DNA of 64,000 nt from a virus: IMG/VR virus record IMGVR_UViG_3300020417_001527, positions 1 to 64,000 of that record. One strand, 5' to 3'. How positions within the stretch are numbered: position 1 is the first letter of the stretch; each line of letters starts with the position of its first letter. The notes under the pieces were generated by a model that worked only from the letters and a program-made list of their open reading frames with translations, searched no databases and was not told where the DNA came from. Shown here piece after piece: positions 53,651 to 61,682 of this stretch. The translations under genes were made by a program, and so were the position numbers.

Positions 53651-54542
53651 ACTTTTTGTGTTTCTTGTAGTACTTGATATGTTTTCTGATGTTAATGCGG
53701 TTGTAGGTTCCATCTCTGCTGTATTCGTCCCAGGCGTCATCGCCCTTGGCTATGTGTACAGTTTTACTTCTTTCAAGTCCAAACTGTTTGCATACTGCAT
53801 CTGCATGTTTGCTGTATACATTAGGAATAGTGTCAGGAGAAAAGTTTCTAATTAATTCTAACGCTATGCTTGTATTTAGATGTATGCCATGATGCCATTC
53901 TGTTTGCAAGTGTAAACTGCTATAATCTTCTCTGGTAAACACCATGCCTGCTCGCCAATTACCACTGCTTAAACTTTTGGTTGTGCTGAATGCTACTGCA
54001 CGAATTGGATCGTGTCCAAATTTAACTTCAATGTCTTCGCAACAACCAAACCATGCACAATCTACATATATTGGTATGCTTTTTTCGTAGCATTGTTCTA
54101 TGAGCCATTTCCAATACGGGTGCTTGTCACCATGTCCTGAGAATGGTGTGCTGATTATAACAGCATCACCTTTGCGTAGATTTTCATTTTCAATGTATTG
54201 TGTATGATCCCATTTGTATGCTACATCTCTGTGATAAGGATATTCTCCTTTAAAAACACGAATACGCTGACCCCGACTGGTACACATAAAGTGCCACCAA
54301 TCAAAGGCCTGCGTGGTACCCAAACTTATTACTCTATGTGGATAGAGATCTATATCCAACCCTCTAAATGAGTTGAGTTTACTGCTACCTATCCATTCTG
54401 GAAATTCTAGCAAAAATGCGTCCTGAGATTTCGGAAGGTCGGAGGCGTCTATACGGCTCCAAAAACCTGAGTCCTGTAGGTAATCAAAGTAAGGATTGTG
54501 CCAAATTGAATTGGCACTCTTTTCAAAGTTTGGGGTAGTCAT
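53643..54542 (-). CDS. PLP-dependent aminotransferase-fold protein (class V-like)
   Basis: 299 residues from ATG 54542; an ATG at 54554 adds four. ISLGTTQAFDW resembles the PLP-phosphate-binding turn, IPIYVDCAWFG gives the Asp that contacts the pyridine ring, and AFSTTKSLSSGNWR provides the likely Schiff-base lysine. Length is short for class I/V. It may be a transaminase, desulfurase or decarboxylase. It lies between two twitch-type radical SAM genes and overlaps both, as part of a dense modification operon. Confidence 0.7.
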   Translation of the reverse strand: MTTPNFEKSANSIWHNPYFDYLQDSGFWSRIDASDLPKSQDAFLLEFPEWIGSSKLNSFRGLDIDLYPHRVISLGTTQAFDWWHFMCTSRGQRIRVFKGEYPYHRDVAYKWDHTQYIENENLRKGDAVIISTPFSGHGDKHPYWKWLIEQCYEKSIPIYVDCAWFGCCEDIEVKFGHDPIRAVAFSTTKSLSSGNWRAGMVFTREDYSSLHLQTEWHHGIHLNTSIALELIRNFSPDTIPNVYSKHADAVCKQFGLERSKTVHIAKGDDAWDEYSRDGTYNRINIRKHIKYYKKHKKFE

Positions 54543-55779
54543 AGTATTTCTCATGCCATGGTTTTAGTGCTGGTACAAGATCAAAATAGTTAGTATCTCT
54601 TATCCTGTCTAAATCTCCCATGTATTTCAAGAAGTGTTTGAATCGTTTCATTCTTTCTTCTTCTGTGAACTTTGGTGTTTGTAAACTTTTAATAACATTA
54701 TGGATGCCTGAGTTGTACTCACCGCCTGCACGATATTCCAATGTCTGTGGAATAAGCTGTACTTTAGAAAGTGCATCTTGTTTTATATCCTTGGGCAATA
54801 CATCAATGTCCAAATACCTAGGCGACACCACTGTGTTACTGAAACTGAACTCGACACCATAATCTAAATATGGTTTTAACCAACGCCATGTGTCCAGTAG
54901 AGTCATAACGTTGGCACTCATAGTAGTTATCGCAAAACAAATTCGTAGATTTGGAATGTCTAAAAATGTTTTAACATTCTCTTCTAGATCTTCTGCTGTG
55001 TATTTGCCACCACGTAGAATACTGTACATTTCACCTGCACCTTCAATGCTGATGTACAGTTGTATTTCTTTAAAGTGTGGAAACAGTTCTAAAAATTCTG
55101 GATCCAACACAGTTGCATTGGTGCTGATATCTAGCGTGATATTTTGTGATGTTTTGTTGTTGACAAATTGCTGTAGGAGGTGTAGGTTGTGTTTTTCATA
55201 AAGAGGCTCACCACCACGAAGAGCAACAAACCTAAGATTCCTAAAGTGATCAGGGTTGGCAAAAAGATTATCAATGCAAGATACGTCCAGCCTGCCCCAT
55301 GGTGCTGTTTTGCTACGCCAGTCTCTGTGTTGTAATTTTTTCTCATCTTTTATCCATGCTGTACTTACCTCACCTGAACAATGCACACACTTTAAATTAC
55401 ACACATTGCTGGTTGTAAAGTCCAAGTATACAATGTCAGGATCATCTTCTAGTGTTACTGGTCGCTGTTTTAGTTCGTGTGGAAATATATCCCAAAAATA
55501 ATGTCGTCTGCTTTTACCAACCAACTGTTCTTTTTTCATGCAGGTTTCACAGAACTTGTTGTAGCGTCTTTTGATTATGTCTGTGCGTAAATCTCGTGCT
55601 ACATCACTGTGCCAAAGTTCCTGTAACGTGTTCTCATATAGACTGCCGTAAAAGCCTTTGAAATGCATGTCGCTGTTGATACGACCATCAGGATGTACTG
55701 TTAGACAATTCCAAGGTGCTAAACATAAAGGATTTGGAGCATCATAAAAGTTGTTATAGATAAGACTCACAGTTACCAT
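54523..55779 (-). CDS. Twitch-domain radical SAM protein lacking the CC ligand pair
   Basis: 418 residues. The core is normal: C127, C131, C134 (NVCNLKCVHC) and RGGEPL. The auxiliary domain keeps C19 (LCLAPW) and C77/C80 (CETC), but where its relatives have a CC pair it reads INSDMHF; an extra C25 (WNC) lies near. The auxiliary cluster is thus missing ligands or is a different type. ATG 55779, or an internal GTG near 55770. It overlaps the amidinotransferase gene by 26 bases. Confidence 0.85.
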   Translation of the reverse strand: MVTVSLIYNNFYDAPNPLCLAPWNCLTVHPDGRINSDMHFKGFYGSLYENTLQELWHSDVARDLRTDIIKRRYNKFCETCMKKEQLVGKSRRHYFWDIFPHELKQRPVTLEDDPDIVYLDFTTSNVCNLKCVHCSGEVSTAWIKDEKKLQHRDWRSKTAPWGRLDVSCIDNLFANPDHFRNLRFVALRGGEPLYEKHNLHLLQQFVNNKTSQNITLDISTNATVLDPEFLELFPHFKEIQLYISIEGAGEMYSILRGGKYTAEDLEENVKTFLDIPNLRICFAITTMSANVMTLLDTWRWLKPYLDYGVEFSFSNTVVSPRYLDIDVLPKDIKQDALSKVQLIPQTLEYRAGGEYNSGIHNVIKSLQTPKFTEEERMKRFKHFLKYMGDLDRIRDTNYFDLVPALKPWHEKYYDYPKL

Positions 55780-56812
55780 CTCGTACCCAGTCGCTGGTTA
55801 AACAATGAATGCCACCATCCCAAAAGTATTGGTGCCTCCATTTCCAGTAAACTGTATCTATGCCACGTTTTTCTATAGCAGTACGAGCCTTTTTATCATC
55901 ACCTGTTACAATAACAGTCTTTTCGTCAATGCTTAGTACATTGACGTCAAAAACGCTTTCGTCAGCATAACCAACCCAATGTGAAAGCCATTTGCTGACG
56001 TATTCTCTGTGGAACCTACGCTTTCGTGTATTTAAAAAATCTTCAGGCATATCGTGTGTATCTTCTATTTCAATGATATCCCAACTTTTAAGTTCATCAG
56101 GTATCCAATCACGATTCCAAGTCATTAACACACCTGGTTTAAGCAATGCAATTTTTCCATCTATGTGTCCGCCAACTCTAACATCTATGAACTTGGTGTT
56201 AGGATACAATCTTTTTGTTATACGTTCAATCCAAGCTCTGCCATAGTTTGTGCCTTTGCCTCGTTCATCATGTCTTTGATATGGCTGTGAACACAATATC
56301 ACATCACCTAACTTGATCATGTTGGCGGCATGATATATCAACTTTAAGTCTTGTTCAAAGTCTATGTATTTTTGTCCTGTGTTAACCATCACACCTGGCA
56401 TACTGATCCAATCTCCTCCAATGAGCCAATTGGTTGTGTTTTCTCTATAATAGGCCATGTTTTCAAAGTAACGATTATCAGATCCTGTAAACATTTCAAA
56501 CATTGTTTCTCCATATGGAAACAGCGTGTCACGTGGCATCAGTGGATGATTAGGATATCCACATTTCATCCAAGGCAAGTTAACTTGTTCTTCACCATTG
56601 ATAGTAAATATGTTATCAGGACGAGTTACCATTACGTCAGCTGATTCAAGAATGCCCACAAGTGTTTGTAGGTCTTCTTCAGTTTCTTCAAATATTTGTC
56701 GCATAGATTCTCGCTGTTCGCGATTGCCATGCCAGTCAAATGTTTCTGGAGGATATGCTCTACCGAGCATTATTTGTTGTAGTGGCTGAAATTCAGTCCA
56801 TGCATTTATCAT
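55754..56812 (-). CDS. Amidinotransferase (arginine:glycine amidinotransferase-like)
   Basis: 352 residues, near the family's usual length. The pentein active site is present: D170 (LGDVILCS), H216 with D218 (VGGHIDGK), and nucleophile C337 in WDGGIHCLTSDWVRDG. The early TEFQPLQQIMLGR and GPR-like MPRD segment also fit. Such enzymes move the amidino group from arginine to an amine, as in creatine-precursor, streptomycin and cylindrospermopsin pathways. The acceptor is unknown, probably an amino sugar or modified amino acid. First gene of minus run F, ATG 56812. Confidence 0.88.
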   Translation of the reverse strand: MINAWTEFQPLQQIMLGRAYPPETFDWHGNREQRESMRQIFEETEEDLQTLVGILESADVMVTRPDNIFTINGEEQVNLPWMKCGYPNHPLMPRDTLFPYGETMFEMFTGSDNRYFENMAYYRENTTNWLIGGDWISMPGVMVNTGQKYIDFEQDLKLIYHAANMIKLGDVILCSQPYQRHDERGKGTNYGRAWIERITKRLYPNTKFIDVRVGGHIDGKIALLKPGVLMTWNRDWIPDELKSWDIIEIEDTHDMPEDFLNTRKRRFHREYVSKWLSHWVGYADESVFDVNVLSIDEKTVIVTGDDKKARTAIEKRGIDTVYWKWRHQYFWDGGIHCLTSDWVRDGNCESYL

Positions 56813-56865
56813 TCTTGGTTAGACTCCTTGTATGATAATTATATATGTATTTAACGGAGATGTCA
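56813..56865. promoter_or_regulatory. Divergent intergenic region, possible promoters and ribosome-binding site
   Basis: These 53 bases lie between the divergent amidinotransferase and oxygenase genes. They hold TATGATAATTATATATG, where TATGATAAT at 56831-56839 is a plausible -10 element on the plus strand and its complement likewise on the minus strand. GGAG at 56856-56859 is a ribosome-binding site for ATG 56866. It is the longest non-coding stretch in the window. Confidence 0.4.
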
Positions 56866-57696
56866 ATGCTAAAAACACAAATTGCAATAGATCCAGAAGC
56901 AAGATGCTCAAACAAACTGGATTATCATTACTATGGTCCAAATGATAACATCTATGATACCATGTATGAAGCATTTGAATCAGGTGAACCTGTAATCATA
57001 GACGGTCACACAGTAGATGGTATTGACATGGACTATTATAGTAATTTACCTGAGTGGTACACAGACAAGAATGCTTGGGTGAAGCCATGGTATCTGTCAG
57101 ATCTAAAACGTGAACCCATGCCTGCTAGTACCAAAGATATGGGATTAGACGGAGAAGAGTTTTTAAAACGACATAGAAAAGATCAAAAGCATTGGGACGC
57201 ATTTTTTGATCAATGTTTTCCAAAATACACAGTAAATGCTCGTATGCTTTCGCACAGATACAATCAACTGGTGCAAAACAATCTGCACTTGGATTTGCCA
57301 GATGAAGAACACACAGGCAACGACCATCAAATACGCATGTTTCTAAATTTGGATCGTAAAAAGCCACGCATACTTGCATTCAGTTACAGCGTAGAACAGT
57401 ATTTTAGATTGTACTATGATGAAAAAAGTCTTGACCAATTGGATAAAACCAACTATCATTCTTTTATAAAAGAACTGCGTGACAGATGTATTTGGAACGA
57501 AGACAAATGGGATCAGTTTCATTTGCCACGCCATTACATTACGTTTCCTCCTGGCTCTATGTGGTTTTTTAATGCACAATGGATTTCACATCAAATTATA
57601 TTTGGTAACAAACTGCAATGCTACGAAGCTGATATAGAAGTAGACAGTCTACAGTTTCCAGAACTAGGTGTGCCTAACAGAATTGCACAGCTATGA
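56866..57696 (+). CDS. Putative Fe(II)/2-oxoglutarate oxygenase
   Basis: 276 residues from ATG 56866, six bases after GGAG; ATG 56845 and 56860 are alternatives. LHLDLPDEEH holds the HxD metal pair, and PPGSMWFFNAQWISHQIIFG the distal histidine region, as in jelly-roll oxygenases; RKKPRIL may contain the cosubstrate arginine. The rest is unlike families I can name. It heads the short plus run G. Hydroxylation is inferred from metal ligands only. Confidence 0.6.
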   Translation: MLKTQIAIDPEARCSNKLDYHYYGPNDNIYDTMYEAFESGEPVIIDGHTVDGIDMDYYSNLPEWYTDKNAWVKPWYLSDLKREPMPASTKDMGLDGEEFLKRHRKDQKHWDAFFDQCFPKYTVNARMLSHRYNQLVQNNLHLDLPDEEHTGNDHQIRMFLNLDRKKPRILAFSYSVEQYFRLYYDEKSLDQLDKTNYHSFIKELRDRCIWNEDKWDQFHLPRHYITFPPGSMWFFNAQWISHQIIFGNKLQCYEADIEVDSLQFPELGVPNRIAQL

Positions 57697-58403
57697 TTTG
57701 GATTGTTTCTAAATCTGGCATGTCTGCACAATTTTTAGAAGCATGTATCAATAATGTAGATTTATGTTCAGACCAAAAGCATTATGATTTAATCCAAACA
57801 CCATGTAAATTTGGATATTTTTTAGAACTTAATCACGATTGGGGAGGTACCTATGTGCCTTTAAAAAGGACAACCCAAGAAGCATGGAACGATGAATGGT
57901 ATGATGGATTTAGTCGTGCAAAAAGTATTGCTGAAAGCAAAGGACACAATGCTCTGTTTACACACAGGCATGATAAAGAACTTATTCAATGGATGAAGGA
58001 AGCAGGAGACTCAGTAATTGTACTGCGACATGTAAATCATTTGCCACTGTGGATTTGTCGTGAATCTGTGCTAGATGAAAAGTATGAAAAGACTGTGGGC
58101 TACTTCTTACAAAAATTAAAAAGTCGTCTTATAGAATTAGATACAATGCCTGATCACATCAGCGAACAACCATATCTAGATCAGAACGATTTTTTAACAC
58201 TTGCTACCAGACAGTTACAAAAATTAGCACCCTGTATGGATATTGAACTTTTTAGACACAACTTGAATTACTATGTGCCAGCAAATTTAAAAGGCATTAC
58301 AAAATGGGATATGATGACAGAAATAATAATCAAATATCATTCAAGTAATCCATTAATTGCATGGGGTTATGATGATTTAATCAACACTGATCTCACTTTT
58401 TAA
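57693..58403 (+). CDS. Uncharacterised protein, possible sulfotransferase-like P-loop
   Basis: 236 residues, starting in an ATGA overlap. MIWIVSKSGMSAQFLEAC may be a phosphosulfate-binding loop of the kind seen in the proteins at 42005 and 43541, and ALFTHRHDKE with VIVLRHVNHLPLW gives a later His/Arg-rich element. The resemblance is weak. Its 3' end overlaps the convergent radical SAM gene by 27 bases. Function unknown. Confidence 0.52.
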   Translation: MIWIVSKSGMSAQFLEACINNVDLCSDQKHYDLIQTPCKFGYFLELNHDWGGTYVPLKRTTQEAWNDEWYDGFSRAKSIAESKGHNALFTHRHDKELIQWMKEAGDSVIVLRHVNHLPLWICRESVLDEKYEKTVGYFLQKLKSRLIELDTMPDHISEQPYLDQNDFLTLATRQLQKLAPCMDIELFRHNLNYYVPANLKGITKWDMMTEIIIKYHSSNPLIAWGYDDLINTDLTF

Positions 58404-59621
58404 TCTTGCAAATTCAGGCGACACTTTCATAACATCATCATCTCTAAATTTATCATGCACTTCTGTAACACGCACATAGTCACGCATGTGACTTTCATTG
58501 TATATGTGTTTAGGATCTTCTGCAAAGTTTACACAATCCATTAGAGCTTCTTGCCAGGTTTCAAAGTGTTCGCTGTTGCCTATTTTGTGTAACAGCTTTT
58601 CTATTTTACGCTTTTGTTCTTTCTTTAACCAATCAGGTGCATGTTGCATACTGTAGTAGGCTGGCTCAATGAGTTGGTTACTGCTGAGTCCTATACCACG
58701 CTTCTGTGTTATTTGATAGTCATGTAAAAACTCAAAGAAGTCAGGCAGGTGTAGTGCGTTTGTAATTTGATTAACAGTGGTTACACGCACCTTAATACGT
58801 TTGCCTGCTTTGGTACTTGCAAAGTCCATTAACTTGGTAAAGTTTTTCCAAACTGAATCCCAGTTGCTTGGAGGACGCAGATAATCATTCATAGCACCCA
58901 TGCCTTCAAGTGAACAGTTTACCACAACACGTTTGAACTGTCCTAGTTGTTCTAGCCAACGATCCTGCATGTTTGTGATGTTTGTATAAAATGACAGTTC
59001 AATATTTTTTGCATAATCGTTTGCTGTGCAATAGTCCAACAGACGAAACATATCTGGAAAGACTGTGGGCTCACCACCAATCATTTTTATTTCACGAGCA
59101 TGTGGTATCATGGGTTCAAATGTGTTCCAATCAATGCCCGGTTGTAGCAGAGCTTCTTTTTTGTTGTCAGTTACACGTTCCCAGTCTTCATGCTGTACAG
59201 GTGCACCATACTTTTCTTTTATTTTTGCACGTTCGACGCTAACCAAATGTGATGCATCTTTGTTGCACATTTGACAATGTAGGTTGCACATGTTACCCAA
59301 ACGAAAGTCAAACTGCACAGGACTGGATACATTTTCATCTAGTGTTGCTGTGTAGTCTTGCCATTTTTGATTTTCCCATTGTCTACTCGATCCAATACCA
59401 TTGCGTTCCAAGTGTTGACATTCTGAGCATTCAGGCCTCCACTTGCCAGCCAACATGTCTTTGCGAACCTCTTTCATGTAATCAGAGTTCCATATTTGTT
59501 CCATGCTTAGATGATTTTGGTTTAATTCTTCAGCAGGTTCTTTGGCCATACAACAAAGTCTATAACGCCCATGGTTATAGGTGCTGTACTGCACAAAAGG
59601 TAATGCACAGTAACCACTCAT
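58377..59621 (-). CDS. Twitch-domain radical SAM protein
   Basis: 414 residues. The auxiliary domain starts at once: C5 (YCALPF), C23-C24 (LCC), C65/C68. Core C112, C116, C119 (NMCNLHCQMCN), then MIGGEPT. ATG 59621 forms an ATGA overlap with the stop of the radical SAM gene upstream. It is the last gene of minus run H. The start just five residues before the first ligand cysteine supports the chosen ATG. Substrate unknown. Confidence 0.91.
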   Translation of the reverse strand: MSGYCALPFVQYSTYNHGRYRLCCMAKEPAEELNQNHLSMEQIWNSDYMKEVRKDMLAGKWRPECSECQHLERNGIGSSRQWENQKWQDYTATLDENVSSPVQFDFRLGNMCNLHCQMCNKDASHLVSVERAKIKEKYGAPVQHEDWERVTDNKKEALLQPGIDWNTFEPMIPHAREIKMIGGEPTVFPDMFRLLDYCTANDYAKNIELSFYTNITNMQDRWLEQLGQFKRVVVNCSLEGMGAMNDYLRPPSNWDSVWKNFTKLMDFASTKAGKRIKVRVTTVNQITNALHLPDFFEFLHDYQITQKRGIGLSSNQLIEPAYYSMQHAPDWLKKEQKRKIEKLLHKIGNSEHFETWQEALMDCVNFAEDPKHIYNESHMRDYVRVTEVHDKFRDDDVMKVSPEFARLKSEISVD

Positions 59622-60610
59622 CGATGTTTCCTTGTACGCATGTCAGTGGCATTCATACAGCGTGGCTGTTCACAGATGTAAGGCTCAGTGGGCCAATTTA
59701 GTTTATCCAATTGATCCAATCTACCTATCTTATCTGGGTGTGACCAATTGGCCTGTGGACACCATGATCCTGCTGTAATTTCTTTGAACTGATTAATAAA
59801 AATTTTATCTATACCTATGTAACATTTCATGCCTGTAAAAACATTATGATTTTGATTTATGTTTCTGTTTGCATGTAGTAGTTCTTCTTTGCCATCGCTG
59901 TATGTAATTATGTGTGGCACACCTATACGCTTTGGTTTGGCTCTAGGCAATGTCCATTCAGAATTATATGTGTTAAACAGAGCATAAGTTTGTAATATGT
60001 GTTCCTGTTCTTCTGTGTAAGGATAACTTTTAGCACCAAATTCAATTCGCATACGCTTGAGGCTCACTGGATAACCATTGCTGTTACTGGCTAATAATTC
60101 AGCACATGCAATAGACTTATCCCAAAGCTCGGGCAGTATAGCAACCAGCACATTTAGTTCATTTACGCCTGGTTTATAGAATGTGTGTGCTACATCTAGT
60201 AGGTGTTCTGGGTCGCACGATTCAATATGCACACTTAGATTAACTGTGTCAATTAGATCTCCGTAACGTTCCCACCAACGCACGGTGCGTGATCCATTTG
60301 TAATTACGCTGATTAAATTTTCTGTATTGTGTTTTTTGATGGCTTGCAAAAACTTATTAAAGTTTGGCATCACAGTTGGCTCACCTCCACTCAACACATA
60401 CTGTATGGGTCGCTGAAAATGATTGTGCATTGCATCCAGTATTTCCAACCATTTGTCTTCTGTGGGCCATGGTTGTTTGCCGTCATGCAACGGAGGAGGA
60501 CAATATGAACAAGCATAGTTACAGGTTGTACCCATGCTCCAATCTACAAGTGCAATATTCTTCTGTGGTACAATGCTGACAATATCAGGCAAATTGTTCT
60601 GCAAATGCAT
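59618..60610 (-). CDS. Radical SAM protein with C-terminal cysteine clusters
   Basis: 330 residues from ATG 60610 (an ATG at 60637 would lengthen the overlap to 53 bases). Core C30, C34, C37 (TTCNYACSYC), LSGGEPT, and near the end GMKCYIG, SWCPQ and ICEQPRCMN. The pattern and the phrase MKCYIGIDKIFIN parallel WKCMIPMESIFIN in the protein at 7640, showing common origin. It overlaps the neighbouring SPASM-type gene by 26 bases. Substrate unknown. Confidence 0.87.
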   Translation of the reverse strand: MHLQNNLPDIVSIVPQKNIALVDWSMGTTCNYACSYCPPPLHDGKQPWPTEDKWLEILDAMHNHFQRPIQYVLSGGEPTVMPNFNKFLQAIKKHNTENLISVITNGSRTVRWWERYGDLIDTVNLSVHIESCDPEHLLDVAHTFYKPGVNELNVLVAILPELWDKSIACAELLASNSNGYPVSLKRMRIEFGAKSYPYTEEQEHILQTYALFNTYNSEWTLPRAKPKRIGVPHIITYSDGKEELLHANRNINQNHNVFTGMKCYIGIDKIFINQFKEITAGSWCPQANWSHPDKIGRLDQLDKLNWPTEPYICEQPRCMNATDMRTRKHR

Positions 60611-61682
60611 CAAATTTGTCTCCACACTTCTGAGCACACACTCCTAGTTTACCAGATTTAATACTGTCTTTGTTCCAACTGTTTTTTATACTACCAAGTA
60701 TACCACTTTCAAAAACTGTTTCTAGTCCGTGTACTTTACAATCAATGACATCTTTGCCACCTACACCATCTATGTGATCCCAAATTTGTTCTACTTTAGG
60801 ATCCAACTGCCACCATTTGTACATGCGTCCTGCTGTCCAACAGCAAGGCAACAGCAATCCTTCTGCTGTGATATAGATGTTCTTTTCTTCTGCTACCTTG
60901 CATTTAATTTTACATGAATCGTAATAATCCATCATTGAACCAAATTGATTTTTAATTTCTTCTTCTTTGGCAAGTGCTTTGTTTTGATATGCTTCATTTT
61001 TTGGTTTTGCCAGAGTTGCAGTATCTTCGCCTTTTCTGTTCTGTGCTTGATGTGTTTCTTTGCCTGTGTTTTTTGCTGTACTAAAAAACCTGCCAGTTTT
61101 CTTTGCTCTAAACTTTTCAAAACCCCAAGCCATTGCCATGCCTTCTGCGTCTTCCACTTGATGTTCATTGTAGTCAAATATGATGTAATCCCATCTAGCT
61201 CTACCACCTGCATCTATAAAACTTGTAAATGAACGCTCTACAATATCCCAACGCACATTCTGTCTGTACATGTGATTTGTGTCTTCAAGTCCATCCAATG
61301 AGAATATAACTGCACCCATACGACCATAAACTCGTGCAAGTTCACGCCACCAATCTGGATCTTTTGCTCCGCCGTTTGTGTTCATGCTCAGCCAAATTTT
61401 AGGATTGTGTTGTCTAAAGTATTCAAATATTTCTAGTGTGTCACGTGCCACAATAGGATCACCCAAGTTGCCACACATATACATTGTATTAAGTTGTTGT
61501 ATAAATTTTGGTTCAAATATTGCTTTAGCATCATCTAGTGTAAGTTCAGCATTTGTGATATGTCGATTGTCGCGACCGCCATTTTCATTGCGATCACACA
61601 TAGGGCAAGCCGCCTGGCACCTTTGTGTAACTTCCAAATGTACCATTTTAATATCGTTGTAGCTATACACTTTGTTTACCAA
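60585..61682 (-). CDS. Radical SAM/SPASM protein (single-chain form)
   Basis: 365 residues. The core has C22, C26, C29 (RCQAACPMCD), and a CGNLGDP segment takes the place of GGEP. After a Lys-rich linker (about 195-260) a SPASM-like domain follows with LLLPCCWTAG and CAQKCGDKF. It is thus the intact version of the architecture that is split in 30645/32024 and in 63467/63177. TTG 61682 is supported by AAAGG four bases before it. Members of this class often act on peptides. Confidence 0.87.
   Translation of the reverse strand: MVNKVYSYNDIKMVHLEVTQRCQAACPMCDRNENGGRDNRHITNAELTLDDAKAIFEPKFIQQLNTMYMCGNLGDPIVARDTLEIFEYFRQHNPKIWLSMNTNGGAKDPDWWRELARVYGRMGAVIFSLDGLEDTNHMYRQNVRWDIVERSFTSFIDAGGRARWDYIIFDYNEHQVEDAEGMAMAWGFEKFRAKKTGRFFSTAKNTGKETHQAQNRKGEDTATLAKPKNEAYQNKALAKEEEIKNQFGSMMDYYDSCKIKCKVAEEKNIYITAEGLLLPCCWTAGRMYKWWQLDPKVEQIWDHIDGVGGKDVIDCKVHGLETVFESGILGSIKNSWNKDSIKSGKLGVCAQKCGDKFDAFAEQFA

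Noticed and set aside
53651-53740. N-terminal extension of the radical SAM gene at 52520
   Set aside because: It is a low-complexity Thr/Ser tract inside the upstream PLP gene; the family start pattern fits TTG 53650.
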